From Natrarchaeobius oligotrophus (GTDB lineage Archaea > Halobacteriota > Halobacteria > Halobacteriales > Natrialbaceae): 64,000 bases of DNA. A program made the position numbers and the translations under genes. Below, piece by piece: positions 39,165 to 48,622 of the stretch (within the stretch, counting starts at the first letter, position 1; every line of letters starts with the position of its first letter). The notes beneath the pieces are model-generated. The model made no database searches and was not told the DNA's origin. It saw only the letters and a list, made by a program, of their open reading frames with translations. The stretch lies in NCBI RefSeq assembly GCF_003841465.1, contig NZ_REFZ01000003.1, positions 186,001 to 250,000 of the forward strand, written 5' to 3'.

Positions 39165-41939
39165 CTACCGATCCCGGTCGTCGTTAGCCCCTTCGTCATC
39201 TAGCCGTTCCTGCCACTCCTGGACCGTCGCCAGTAGCTCGACCGGCGGCGTCTCGTTGACGTCGATCGACGCGAGTTCGTCGACGATTTCGCGGATCCCG
39301 GAATCGAGTTCGGTCTCGCCGCTCGCCTTGCCGCCGTCGGTCGTGGCCGGCGCGCCGTCAGTGCCGTCGCTGGTCGTTCCCGCGACGCCGTCGCCCGCCG
39401 CTGGTCCGCCGTCGTCCGCGGTCGCTCCGCCGCCCGAACCCGCCGTCCGCATCGTGCCGCTCTCGAGGTCGAAGACGGCCTGCACGGGTTCGCTCGAGCC
39501 GCCCCTGGCTTCGATCGCCTTCTCCTCGCGCAGGCGCGCGAGGACGTCCCTCGCGCGGTCGACGACGGGTTCGGGAACGCCGGCCAGATCGGCCACGTGG
39601 ATGCCGTAGGAGCGGTCGGTCGGACCGTCCCGGATCGTCCGGAGGAAGGTGACGTCGCCGTCTCGCTCGTCGGCCGCGACGTGGACGTTGGCGACGCGGG
39701 GGAGGTTCTCGGCGAGTCCGGTCAGTTCGTGGTAATGGGTCGCAAACAGCGTCTTCGCCCCAACCTCGTTGTGCAGGTACTCCGTCGCCGCCCAGGCGAT
39801 CGAGATGCCGTCGTACGTCGCGGTGCCGCGGCCGACCTCGTCTAAGATCACCAGCGAGTCGTCGGTCGCCGCGTGCAGGATGTTCGAGAGTTCGCTCATC
39901 TCGACCATGAACGTCGACCGCCCCTGTGCGAGTTCGTCCAGCGCGCCGACGCGGGTGAAGATGCCGTCGACCAGACTGATCTCCGCGTCGTTCGCCGGCA
40001 CGAAGCTGCCGATCTGTGCGAGCAAGACGATGCAGGCGACCTGTCGCATGTACGTCGACTTCCCGGACATGTTGGGCCCGGTGACGACCAGGAAGCTCCG
40101 GTCTCCGTCCATCGCCACGTCGTTGGGCACGAACTCCGTCGTCTGCTCGACGACCGGGTGTCGCCCCTGATCGATCTCGAGCCGGTCGTCCTCGCGAAGA
40201 GTCGGCTCGACCCAGCGGTTCTCGGCGGCGTGGGTCGCCAGGCTCGCGAGGACGTCCACCGTCGCGAGCGTGCGGCCGACGTCCTGGAGCAACTCGGCCC
40301 GGTCTGCCACGTCCTCGCGGAGCGTTTCGAACAGTTCGTACTCGAGGTCGCCGCGTCGCTCCTCGAGTCTGAGAATTGCGCGTTCTTTCTCCTCGAGTTC
40401 GTCGGTCGTAAAGCGCTTCGAGTTCTTCAGCGTCTTGATCTGCTCGTAGTGGTCGGGGACGCCGTCGGCCGCGGATTTGCCGACCTGCACGTAGTAGCCG
40501 TCGGTCTTGTTCCGGTCGACGGTCACGTGCGAGAGGCCGTGCTGGCGCTTTTCGCGCTCCGCGAGGCCGTCGAGCCACCGTTTTAGTTCCTCGTGGCGCT
40601 CGATCACCTCGTCGAGTTCGTCGTCGTACCCGCGCCTGAAGAGGCCACCCCGAGTCACCGTCGACGGCGGGTCCTCGGCGATCGCCGCCTCGAGCGTCTC
40701 GCGCAACTCGCGGGCACGCTCGCGGTCCGGCCGCTCGACGATCTCGGCGAGCGGCGAGTCCGCGAGTTCCGGCGTGGACTCGATCGCGTTCGCGATCGTC
40801 GGAAGGACGGCGAGCGTCTCGGCGACCGAACGCAGATCGCGCGCGTCGGCGCTGCCGTGGCTCGCCTTCGAGGCCAGCCGCTCGAGGTCGTACGCATCGC
40901 CCAGGACGTCCCGGAGTTCGTCTCGGACGAGCGCGGCCGACGAAAGCGCGGCCACCGACGCCTGCCGGCGCTCCAGCGTCTCGAGCGACCGACGGGGACG
41001 ACAGAGCCACTCCTTGAGCCGTCGCCGACCCGCGCTCGTCTCGGTGTGATCGATCGTCGCGAACAGCGAGCCGTCGCTGCCGCCGTGCATCGTTTCGGTC
41101 AGTTCGAGGTTTCGCTGGGTCGTCGCGTCGAGCGTGACGTGGTCGTCGTCGTGGTGGGTCTGGATGCGCGTCATCGACGCGAGCACGCCGGAGCCGGTCT
41201 CCTCGACGTACGAGAGAACCGCGCCGGCTGCCGCGAGGGTCGCCTCGCCGACGCCGAGGCGGTCGACCGTCTCGCGGCCGAACTGCTCGCGGACCGCGTG
41301 GTCGGCGCGTTTCGGCGCGAACGCTTCCGTCTCGTGCAACGTCAGCGCCGCATCCACCCGTTCCCGGACCTCCGCCAGGAGGTCGTCGTCCGATCGAACG
41401 TCCGGCCCCGGCAACACCTCGACGGGATCGAACCGGTACAGTTCCGTCAGCGCCGCCTCGAGGTCCTCGGCGTCGGCGACGAGAAAGCGTCCGGTCGTGA
41501 CGTCCGCGAACGCCAGCCCGTATCCCGCCCCGTTCGAGTCCCCACGGCCGCTCGAGGAGACGGCGTCGCAGACGACGGCGGCGAGGTACTGGGCGTCCGC
41601 GTCGGTCGTCTCGAGCAGCGTGCCCGGCGTGACGACGCGAACGACTTCTCGCGCGTGGCCGGAGTCGGTCTCGTACTGGTCGGCGACGGCCACGCGGTAG
41701 CCGCGTTCGACGAGCGCCTTGAGGTAGGGCGTGAGGTCGTCGACGGGGACGCCCGCCATCGGGTACGACGAGCCGTGCGAGGACTTCTGGGAGACGTTCA
41801 GGTCCAGTTCGTCGGCGACGACTTCGGCGTCGTCCGCGAAGAACTCGTAGAAGTCGCCACACTGCATCGCCAGCAAGTCGGCGTCGGTGTCTTCCTTGAG
41901 CGAGAGGAACTCCCCGACGATGCCCGTCGCCTCGGTCAT
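39165..41939 (-). CDS. mutS: DNA mismatch repair protein MutS
   Basis: The 924-residue protein begins with the mismatch-recognition domain carrying the Phe-x-Glu motif in GDFYEFF (near residue 30). The ATPase domain has Walker A GPNMSGKST, FMVEMSELSNIL, Walker B VILDEVGRGT and THYHELT. The C-terminus has an Ala/Gly/Asp-rich linker and a short conserved tail (VDELASIDVNETPPVELL). It is a MutS1-type protein, which with MutL would start mismatch repair. The ATG at 41937-41939 gives MTEATGIVGEFLSLKED; the longer frame to 42083 lacks similarity. Confidence 0.96.
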   Translation of the reverse strand: MTEATGIVGEFLSLKEDTDADLLAMQCGDFYEFFADDAEVVADELDLNVSQKSSHGSSYPMAGVPVDDLTPYLKALVERGYRVAVADQYETDSGHAREVVRVVTPGTLLETTDADAQYLAAVVCDAVSSSGRGDSNGAGYGLAFADVTTGRFLVADAEDLEAALTELYRFDPVEVLPGPDVRSDDDLLAEVRERVDAALTLHETEAFAPKRADHAVREQFGRETVDRLGVGEATLAAAGAVLSYVEETGSGVLASMTRIQTHHDDDHVTLDATTQRNLELTETMHGGSDGSLFATIDHTETSAGRRRLKEWLCRPRRSLETLERRQASVAALSSAALVRDELRDVLGDAYDLERLASKASHGSADARDLRSVAETLAVLPTIANAIESTPELADSPLAEIVERPDRERARELRETLEAAIAEDPPSTVTRGGLFRRGYDDELDEVIERHEELKRWLDGLAEREKRQHGLSHVTVDRNKTDGYYVQVGKSAADGVPDHYEQIKTLKNSKRFTTDELEEKERAILRLEERRGDLEYELFETLREDVADRAELLQDVGRTLATVDVLASLATHAAENRWVEPTLREDDRLEIDQGRHPVVEQTTEFVPNDVAMDGDRSFLVVTGPNMSGKSTYMRQVACIVLLAQIGSFVPANDAEISLVDGIFTRVGALDELAQGRSTFMVEMSELSNILHAATDDSLVILDEVGRGTATYDGISIAWAATEYLHNEVGAKTLFATHYHELTGLAENLPRVANVHVAADERDGDVTFLRTIRDGPTDRSYGIHVADLAGVPEPVVDRARDVLARLREEKAIEARGGSSEPVQAVFDLESGTMRTAGSGGGATADDGGPAAGDGVAGTTSDGTDGAPATTDGGKASGETELDSGIREIVDELASIDVNETPPVELLATVQEWQERLDDEGANDDRDR

Positions 41940-42226
41940 GTGCGGTGACTGGCGGGCCACGGCAAAAACCCTGCGGGATCCGCGGTGGAAGTGATACTGT
42001 CGGACAGAAGTCAGTGAGACGTCGGTCGCGAATTCGCGGCCGTCGACATCGGAGACGGCCGCAGGAGAGCGACCGATCGTCAAATAGTTCTGGCCGACGG
42101 TCTGAACGTGGCGAGCCGCCGTCGGTCTGGACCCACCCTACGTATCGGAAGCCGTGACACTCATCGCGACGTTCGTACCGGGTTCTATTACGACCGCCGT
42201 CCTATCTCGTGGAACGAGCCCCCACA

Positions 42227-43006
42227 ATGGCTGCACCTCGCGACCACCGCGTACTGATCCCGATCGACGTCCTCGGTGGCGAGTCCGTTCCCCGGACGGT
42301 CGTCGACGCGTTCGCGTCGGTTCCCGTCGTCCTGCTCGGCTATCGGGAGGTTCCCGATCAGACCGGCACCGACCAGGCGCGTGACCAGTACGAGGCGCGC
42401 GTGCGGAGCGAACTCGACGACGTGCAGCGAACGTTCGAAGACGCCGGCTGCCTCGACGTCTCCACTCGAATCGTCTTCACGCACGACCGCCTCGAGACGT
42501 TCGAACGCGTCGCCGTAGAGACCGAATGCGACGGCGTCTTGCTGGTCAACCCCGCACCCGTTCTCGAGTCGGTCCTCGTCGCGATCCGAAGCGACGTCAA
42601 CCTCGAGTACATCGCCCAGTTACTCGGCGCGCTCGTGGCCGATACCGACCTGGAGGTGACCTTCTTCCACGTCGTCTCCGACGAAGACGACCGAAAACGT
42701 GGTGGCGAACTCCTCGACGACGCGGCCGAGGAACTGATCGAAGTCGGAGTCGATCGCGACCGAGTCGACACGACGCTCGGCGTCGACGGCTCGCCGACGC
42801 GAGAGATCCTGAGGGCGGCGAGCGAGCACGACCTCCTCGTGGTCGGCGAGAGTCGCCCCTCCATTCGTCGGTTCATCTTTCGGGACCGGGCGAAGACGCT
42901 CGCCAGGAAGACCGTCGATCCGGTTCTGGTCATCCGCGGGGAGTACCTCGAGCGCGCCGACGTGGACGAATCGACCGGCGGTGAGGACGAACGCGACGAC
43001 GCCTGA
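42227..43006 (+). CDS. Universal stress protein family protein (single-copy, long form)
   Basis: The 259-residue protein begins HRVLIPIDVLGGESVPRTVVDAF and has a second Usp-like strand-turn at HDLLVVGESRPSIRRFIFRDRAKTL ending in DPVLVIRGEYL. Its halves have the Usp/Rossmann pattern, and the C-terminal G-rich loop resembles the ATP-binding site though the canonical GSxGxxxxxxGS is replaced. It faces the paralogue at 43079-43801 tail to tail; the two share LGY...PEQT/PDQT and VFTHDR motifs. Role presumed in stress or transporter regulation. Confidence 0.82.
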   Translation: MAAPRDHRVLIPIDVLGGESVPRTVVDAFASVPVVLLGYREVPDQTGTDQARDQYEARVRSELDDVQRTFEDAGCLDVSTRIVFTHDRLETFERVAVETECDGVLLVNPAPVLESVLVAIRSDVNLEYIAQLLGALVADTDLEVTFFHVVSDEDDRKRGGELLDDAAEELIEVGVDRDRVDTTLGVDGSPTREILRAASEHDLLVVGESRPSIRRFIFRDRAKTLARKTVDPVLVIRGEYLERADVDESTGGEDERDDA

Positions 43007-43052
43007 TTTAGCGACCGGCGACGCGCGAGCGGTTCGCGGAGATCTGTCGACC

Positions 43053-43108
43053 AGCGTTCCTCGGTACTCGCGGGTCGACTAGCGTTCCTCGGTACTCGAG
43101 GGTCGATC
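43053..43108. repeat. 28-bp tandem duplication across the stop codon of a universal stress protein gene
   Basis: Unit 1 (43053-43080) and unit 2 (43081-43108) differ at three positions and both begin agcgttcctcggtactcg. On the minus strand unit 2 encodes the C-terminal PSSTEER of the stress protein and unit 1 lies just beyond its TAG, so the copy duplicates the coding tail. Confidence 0.8.
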
Positions 43109-43801
43109 AGCGTCCTCGTCGCGACGTCGAACGACGAGTACCGGACCGACCGACTCGGCGGCGACGCGTTCGGCCTCCTCGCCGAAGACGAGCGTCCGGA
43201 GCGACGGCGCACGTTCGCCCATGACGACGGCGTCGTGGTCGACGGCGGCGGCGACGAGCGCCTCGAGCGGCGGCTCGTCGATCGCGAGTTCGGTTCGAAC
43301 CGCGATGCCGTCTCCGGAGAGCACTCGAGCGCTCGTCTCGAGCAGTTCCCGACCGGCGGTTTCCTCGTCGGTCGCCAGAAAGAGCGTGACGCCGATCTCG
43401 CGGTCCCCGATCAGTTCCGCGACGAACGAGACGATCCGTTCGACGGCGACGTCGCCTGTCAACGCGACGAGGAGCCGCTCGATCGGACCGGTCGCTCCCG
43501 GAATTGCGTAGACTGCCGAGTCCGTCGTTTCCGCGACTCGATCGAACGTCTGCTTGCGATCGTGCGTGAAAACAAGGCGGTAGTCGGCGGTCCCGTCTTC
43601 CGCCCCGAACTCCGTCGCGAGATCCTCGAGTGCGTCCGTGGCGCGGTCTTCGTACTGCAGTCGCGCCTGGTCCGGCGGCGTCTGTTCGGGCAACACGTGA
43701 TAGCCCAGTACGGTTACGTCCATCGGCGCGAGCAGCTCCGTGAGCCCGGCCGAGACCGATTCTCCCTCGAGTATCGCCAGTGGAACGAGTATGCGTGTCA
43801 T
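43079..43801 (-). CDS. Universal stress protein family protein coupled to an APC permease
   Basis: The 240-residue protein starts [20 protein letters not shown] and ends with a Usp-like [22 protein letters not shown] then GPVLVVRRR. Its ATG overlaps the TGA of the upstream permease gene (ATGA), so both are translated from one message. Usp proteins paired with transporters are thought to adjust transport in response to nucleotides; here that is inference. It is a paralogue of the gene at 42227-43006. Confidence 0.85.
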   Translation of the reverse strand: MTRILVPLAILEGESVSAGLTELLAPMDVTVLGYHVLPEQTPPDQARLQYEDRATDALEDLATEFGAEDGTADYRLVFTHDRKQTFDRVAETTDSAVYAIPGATGPIERLLVALTGDVAVERIVSFVAELIGDREIGVTLFLATDEETAGRELLETSARVLSGDGIAVRTELAIDEPPLEALVAAAVDHDAVVMGERAPSLRTLVFGEEAERVAAESVGPVLVVRRRDEDADRPSSTEER

Positions 43802-45234
43802 AATGCACCTCTCAGATCGACGTCGCGGGCGTAGTAGAGGTACCAGCCGACGGTCAGGAGCATGATTCCGACGCCGACGTACAGCGAGGCGCGTTGCATG
43901 AACCCGATGAGAGCGACGCTGCAGAGCGCACCGAGTGCCGGGACGACCGGATAGCCGGGAACCCGAAAGTCGGGGTCGTACCACTCCGGTTCGTCGCGAC
44001 GTAAGGCGATGAGCGCCACGCAGATCAGCCCGTACATGATGAGATGGAGGAACGACGCGACCTCGGCGAGCAGTTCCACGCGCCCGGTCCACGTCAACAC
44101 CAGAATCGGCCCGCCGGCCAGCCCCAGTGCGACGTGGGGCGTGCCGTACCGGAGGTTGATCCGGCTCGCGCGCCGGGGCAAGAGCGCGTCACGGGAGACG
44201 GCGTAGATGGCTCGAGAGGTGCTGAGCACCGACGCGTTGGCACTGGACATCGTCGCGAGCAGGCCGCCGAAGACGATCGCGAACGCGCCGATCGGGCCGA
44301 GGTAGTGGCGACCGACTTCGACCATCGCCGTCTCGCCGAACTGCTCGAGTTGCTCGCTTCCGAACGCGCTCGTCGCGACGAAGATCGTCACCACGTAGAG
44401 GACGCCGACGATGACCACCGATCCGACCATCGCCAGCGGCAGGTTTCGGCCGGGATCTCTCATCTCGCCGGCGACGGTCGCCACCTGTGCGAAGCCGAGA
44501 TATGAGGTGAAAACGAGCGCCGCCGTCGTAAACACGGGGAAGATTCCTGCCGGGGCGAACCGTTCGGGAGCCGTCGGCTCACCCAGGAGCCCGACGGCGT
44601 CGAGCCCGCCGTATCCGAGGAACACGAGCAGTATCGACAGCAACAACGCGACGACGCCGTTCTGGAGTTTCGCCGCGTTTTCGGTCCCCGTGACGTTCAA
44701 CACGGTAAAGCCCACGCCGAACAGCAACGCGATCGGGACGACCAGTTCCGCCCCGACCGCGATACCCAGTTCGGCCAGCGTGTCGACGGCGTAGTAGCCG
44801 AAGCCGACGAGGTAAAACGCCGTGGCGAACACCAGCCCGAACCACAACGAGAGACCGACGACGGTCCCGGCGAGCGTTCCGAGTCCGCGCGAGATGAAGT
44901 AGTAGCCGCCGCCGCTTTTCGGCATCGCCGTCGCGAGTTCCGACGCCGGCAACGCGACCAGCAACGCGACGACGGCACCGATGGCGAACGAGACCGACGC
45001 GGCCGGGCCGGCGTTTCCCGCAGCCAGTCCCGGGAAGACGAAGATTCCCGCGCCGATCATCGTCCCGATCCCGATGGCGAGGCCGCCAGAAAGTCCGAGC
45101 GTTCGCTCGAGTTCGGCGTCGTCGGTAATCGTCGCCTCCTCGGTCTCGATCGTCGGCTCGATCTGCGGTGACTCCCCTTCGACGTTGGTCCCTTCGGCCG
45201 ACGGTCCCGGGGCCGGTGGCGGATCGCCGTCCAT
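43798..45234 (-). CDS. APC-family amino acid permease
   Basis: The 478-residue protein has a polar N-terminal tail of about 45 residues, then twelve or so membrane helices typical of amino acid-polyamine-organocation permeases: the TM1 motif [15 protein letters not shown], the TM3 region [15 protein letters not shown] and TM6 [21 protein letters not shown]. It should import an amino acid by cation symport or exchange. It is the first gene of a two-gene unit with a universal stress protein. Confidence 0.92.
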   Translation of the reverse strand: MDGDPPPAPGPSAEGTNVEGESPQIEPTIETEEATITDDAELERTLGLSGGLAIGIGTMIGAGIFVFPGLAAGNAGPAASVSFAIGAVVALLVALPASELATAMPKSGGGYYFISRGLGTLAGTVVGLSLWFGLVFATAFYLVGFGYYAVDTLAELGIAVGAELVVPIALLFGVGFTVLNVTGTENAAKLQNGVVALLLSILLVFLGYGGLDAVGLLGEPTAPERFAPAGIFPVFTTAALVFTSYLGFAQVATVAGEMRDPGRNLPLAMVGSVVIVGVLYVVTIFVATSAFGSEQLEQFGETAMVEVGRHYLGPIGAFAIVFGGLLATMSSANASVLSTSRAIYAVSRDALLPRRASRINLRYGTPHVALGLAGGPILVLTWTGRVELLAEVASFLHLIMYGLICVALIALRRDEPEWYDPDFRVPGYPVVPALGALCSVALIGFMQRASLYVGVGIMLLTVGWYLYYARDVDLRGAL

Positions 45235-45408
45235 ACTGGCCGTGCACTCGCCGGACGGATAGCTTTACTGCTATTTCTGACTCGCGAGCGGTTCTCCAGC
45301 CGGCCCGTCGGACGGTGTGCTGGCCGTCTCATACGGACCATCGTACGTCATCGCCGTGCGAGCGCGACCCGTCTGCGGACCCACTGGTGAATCGTACAAT
45401 AGGCCGTC

Positions 45409-45738
45409 TCAGAACAACAGTCCGCCGAGGGGCACGTCGGACTCCGGTTCGACGAGCACCGGAAACTCGTCTTCGTCGGGGACGCCGACGGTCAGCGCCT
45501 CCGATTTGAACCCGGCGATCCGAACCGATCCCAGGTTCGTCGCACACAGCACCTGTCGCCCCTCGAGTTCCTCGGGATCGTAGTGGTGATCCAGCTGTCC
45601 GGCCGACTGAATTTCTCCGTGGTCGTCTCCGAGATCGATCCACAGCTTGGTCATCTTCGGCTTGTTCGCCTCGGGGAACGACTCGGCTTTCACGATCTCC
45701 CCGACGCGAATCTCGGCGTCGAACGGGTTTTCGACCAT
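45409..45738 (-). CDS. CsaA-like tRNA-binding domain protein
   Basis: The 109-residue protein is a single EMAPII/CsaA-type OB fold: FDAEIRVGEIVKAESFPEANKPKMTKLWIDLG, then QVLCATNLGSVRIAGFKSEALTVG. CsaA proteins bind tRNA and have chaperone-like effects; related domains are appended to MetRS. In haloarchaea this stand-alone form is common. Length matches. It is monocistronic and upstream of nothing on the same strand within 50 bases except thiD, which has the same orientation but lies behind it. Confidence 0.85.
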   Translation of the reverse strand: MVENPFDAEIRVGEIVKAESFPEANKPKMTKLWIDLGDDHGEIQSAGQLDHHYDPEELEGRQVLCATNLGSVRIAGFKSEALTVGVPDEDEFPVLVEPESDVPLGGLLF

Positions 45739-45791
45739 GGTCGCCGTGAGTCACCCGGTCCGTAAAAATCGGCCGAATCACGGCCCGTCAG

Positions 45792-46619
45792 CTACCGATC
45801 GACGGAGTGATTGACCGCTCCCGGCCCCCGCCCGACGTCGTAGTGGCGTTCGATCGCTCGAGCGAGGAAGTCGACCGCACCCTCGACCGCCGCCTCGAGC
45901 CCCTCGCCGCGCGCGAGTCGCGCCGCGACGGCGGCAGAGAGCGCACAGCCAGAACCGTGGGTCGCGTCGGTGTCGACGCGCTCGTGTTCGAACGTCGTGA
46001 CGGCGGGCTCGCCCGCCCCCGTCGCCGGATCTCCCGCGCGGACGAGGACGTCCCGGACCGTCTCGCCGGGGACGTGTCCGCCCTTGACCAGCGCGGCGTC
46101 GGCCCCCATCTCGAGGAGCGCCTCGCCCGCTTCGCGCGCACGTTCCACGTCGTCGACGGCGACGCCGGTCAGCACTTCGGCCTCGTCGGCGTTCGGCGTC
46201 ACGAGCGTCGCCTCGGCGATCAGCGACTCGTAGGCGCGTTCGGCGCGTTCGTCGAGCAGCCGGTCGCCCGAGGTGGCGACCATCACGGGGTCGACGACGA
46301 GCGGGAACGGGAACGATCGAGCGTGCTCGGTGACGAGTTCGACCACCTCGGTCGTCGCGAGCATTCCCGTCTTCGCCGCGCCGACGTCGAAGTCGCCGAC
46401 GACGGCGTCGATCTGGGCGTCGATCTCCGCGGTCGGGAGGACGAACGACGACTCGACGCCGCGGGTGTGCTGGGCGGTGACGGCCGTGATCGCCGACGTG
46501 CCGTAGACGCCGTGGCTGGCCATCGTCGCGAGGTCGGCCTGGATGCCGGCACCGCCGCCGGAGTCGCTCCCCGCGATCGTCAACGCGACCGGTCGCGATT
46601 CGGGTGCTGGCCGTTTCAT
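45792..46619 (-). CDS. thiD: Hydroxymethylpyrimidine/phosphomethylpyrimidine kinase
   Basis: The 275-residue ribokinase-fold enzyme phosphorylates HMP and HMP-phosphate in thiamine synthesis. Motifs: ALTIAGSDSGGGAGIQADL, the Cys/Met region KTGMLAT, TPNADEAEVLTG, VKGGHVPGE and the ATP-site THGSGCALSAAVAA. Many archaeal ThiD proteins carry a ThiN domain; this one stops at the kinase. The start at 46617-46619 gives MKRPAPESRPVALT; a longer frame adds nine residues. It lies just downstream of the AIR-synthase-like gene on the same strand. Confidence 0.93.
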   Translation of the reverse strand: MKRPAPESRPVALTIAGSDSGGGAGIQADLATMASHGVYGTSAITAVTAQHTRGVESSFVLPTAEIDAQIDAVVGDFDVGAAKTGMLATTEVVELVTEHARSFPFPLVVDPVMVATSGDRLLDERAERAYESLIAEATLVTPNADEAEVLTGVAVDDVERAREAGEALLEMGADAALVKGGHVPGETVRDVLVRAGDPATGAGEPAVTTFEHERVDTDATHGSGCALSAAVAARLARGEGLEAAVEGAVDFLARAIERHYDVGRGPGAVNHSVDR

Positions 46620-46715
46620 ACTCGAGTCTATTCTCCGGTTATACAAAGTGGTGATGGTGCGGCCGACGCGGACGGACGAAGGCGGTGAGCGCCCGTCGTC
46701 CAGACGGACCGCTCG

Positions 46716-47729
46716 CTACTGCGACCCATCGGCCAGTTCCGCGTACGCGGCCCACGACGGATCGACGCCCGGGTGCTCGAGTCGCTCCCCGTCGACGACG
46801 ACGCCGTCGCCGTCCTCGACGCGGCCGATCTCGGCGACGACGGTGTCCAGATCCTCGAGCGCGCTTTGTACTGCACCGACGCCGCTCGGCTCGACCGCGA
46901 CGACCAGCGAGCCGCAGCTGGTCGCGGCCCAGGGATCGATCTCGAGGGACTCGCACACCTCGCGGACGCCGGGTCGCATCGGGACGGCCTCGCGGTCGAC
47001 GGCGAACCGAACTCCGGCTCCGGCGGCCATCTCGTTCAACGCGCCGGCCAGTCCGCCCTCGGTGACGTCGTGCATCGCGGTCACGGGTCCGGCCGCGGCC
47101 GCGGTCAGGGCGTCCCGAACGCAGTACACCTCCTCGAGTCGTCCCTGCGCGTCCGCGACGACGTCGTCGGGAAGCTCGAGCTGGTCGGGAAAGAGGGTGC
47201 TCAGGAGGCCGACCGCCTCGACGGCGGGCCCGGTCGTCAGCAGGAGCCGGTCGCCGACGCGCGCGCCGTCGGGGCGGACGACGTCGTCGTGCTCGCCGAC
47301 GCCCATCGCGGTCGCCGCGCCGACCCAGGGGTGCGACGGGTCGGAGTACCGGGCCGTGTGGCCGGTGACGACGGCGACCCCGAGGTCGGCGCACTCGTCG
47401 TGGATAGTCGTCCAGACCGTCTCGAACTGCTCGTCGGTCATCGCCTCGGGCAGGGTGAAACAGATCGAGAGGTGCGACGGCGGAACGCCGCTGACGGCCA
47501 CGTCCGCGAGGACGAGATCGAGGGCGAACCGCGCGGCGCGCTCGAAGCCGAGCGCCGGGAGGATCGAGAGCGGATCGGTCGCGGTGACCAGCGCCGTCCC
47601 GTCGACGTCGATCACGCCGAAGTCGACGCCGTGACGCGGGCCGACCGCGACGTCGTCACGGCTGGCACCCAGGTTCGGCGCGACGTGGCGATCGAAGAAC
47701 GATCGATCGATCTTTCCGAGGTCGCTCAC
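46716..47729 (-). CDS. AIR synthase-related (PurM/HypE/ThiL superfamily) protein
   Basis: The 337-residue protein has the PurM fold: FGVIDVDGTALVTATDPLSI in the N-terminal domain, LADVAVSGVPPSHLSI, then the C-terminal ATP-binding domain with MHDVTEGGLAGALNEMA and ATSCGSLVVAV. It resembles the COG1973/HypE-like branch rather than PurM or ThiL. In haloarchaea this gene often neighbours thiD, as here (97 bases upstream on the same strand), which suggests a role connected with thiamine or another cofactor. The reaction is not known. Confidence 0.85.
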   Translation of the reverse strand: MSDLGKIDRSFFDRHVAPNLGASRDDVAVGPRHGVDFGVIDVDGTALVTATDPLSILPALGFERAARFALDLVLADVAVSGVPPSHLSICFTLPEAMTDEQFETVWTTIHDECADLGVAVVTGHTARYSDPSHPWVGAATAMGVGEHDDVVRPDGARVGDRLLLTTGPAVEAVGLLSTLFPDQLELPDDVVADAQGRLEEVYCVRDALTAAAAGPVTAMHDVTEGGLAGALNEMAAGAGVRFAVDREAVPMRPGVREVCESLEIDPWAATSCGSLVVAVEPSGVGAVQSALEDLDTVVAEIGRVEDGDGVVVDGERLEHPGVDPSWAAYAELADGSQ

Positions 47730-47875
47730 GCCGGACGCTTCGCGGTGGTCGTCTTAGACTCTACCGATCCGCGTCGATCGGGGGATGCACCGATTCGGTC
47801 GGCGACCACCACGGTCGTCGCCTGTGACCACGATGTCGATCCGAGCTGCCGTCGAAACAATTATTTCGAATGTTG

Positions 47876-47884
47876 TTAAAAATA
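47876..47884 (+). promoter_or_regulatory. Likely TATA region of the H-NOX/transducer operon
   Basis: TTAAAAATA stands out in AT-rich sequence (47855-47885). It predicts a start of transcription near 47905 and a leader of about 50 bases before the ATG at 47957. An imperfect AACAA...TTGTT repeat (47856-47877) overlaps its upstream side. Confidence 0.45.
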
Positions 47885-47956
47885 GAGTGGAGTATCGATG
47901 AACGAAGTGGAGTCCGGATCGATCGAACCCGGCCAACGAGGGCAGAGCGAGGATTC

Positions 47957-48622
47957 ATGCACGGGATCATACTGAAGACGATCCGGGAGTTCGTCGTCGA
48001 CACCCACGACGAGGAGACGTGGCTCGAGATCCAGCGGGAAGCCGACGTCCAAGAACGGGTGTACGTTCCGGTCGCGGTCTATCCGGACGGGGACGTCTAC
48101 GAACTCGTTCGCACGGCGGGCGAACTGACCGACACCGATCCGCGGACGCTGCTGACCGAGTACGGGCGGTGGGTCGTGCCGGTCCTCCTCGAACTGTACG
48201 ACCTCCACATCGACGACGAGTGGGACGGCCTCGAGCTCATCACGAACGTCCAGCAGTTTCACACGTCGCTTCGGACGCGGGACCTGACCGACCTCACGAC
48301 GCCGCGGGTGAGATCCGAACGGCTGGACGATCGTCGGGTGCGGGTCACGTACGACTCGGATCGGAAGCTGTGCGACGTCGCCCGCGGCGCGCTCTACGGC
48401 GTCGCGGATCGGTTCGACGAGGAGTTGACGGTCGACGAGGAGACCTGCATGCACGACGGCGACGACGCCTGCCGGTTCGTCGTCGAGCGAACCGCGACCG
48501 CGATCGGCCGGAACGAGGCGGATGCTCGGAACGCGGCGACCGACCGGAGCGCGACGGATGCCACCGACCAGGGGGCGACTCGCGACGCCGCGACCGGATC
48601 GGCCGTGGAGGTGGATCGATGA
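47957..48622 (+). CDS. H-NOX heme-based gas sensor
   Basis: The 221-residue soluble protein matches the heme-nitric oxide/oxygen-binding (HNOB) family over residues 1-180. It starts MHGIILKTIREFVVD. The proximal heme ligand is His102 in NVQQFHTSL; the heme-propionate YxSxR motif is TYDSDRK (Tyr132, Ser134, Arg136). The position aligned with the distal Tyr of oxygen-binding H-NOX (Tyr140 in Thermoanaerobacter) is Val141, which predicts an NO- rather than O2-binding pocket. The Ala/Thr/Asp-rich tail (183-221) is disordered. Its TGA overlaps the ATG of a chemotaxis transducer, so NO binding probably feeds into the Che pathway. Confidence 0.9.
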   Translation: MHGIILKTIREFVVDTHDEETWLEIQREADVQERVYVPVAVYPDGDVYELVRTAGELTDTDPRTLLTEYGRWVVPVLLELYDLHIDDEWDGLELITNVQQFHTSLRTRDLTDLTTPRVRSERLDDRRVRVTYDSDRKLCDVARGALYGVADRFDEELTVDEETCMHDGDDACRFVVERTATAIGRNEADARNAATDRSATDATDQGATRDAATGSAVEVDR

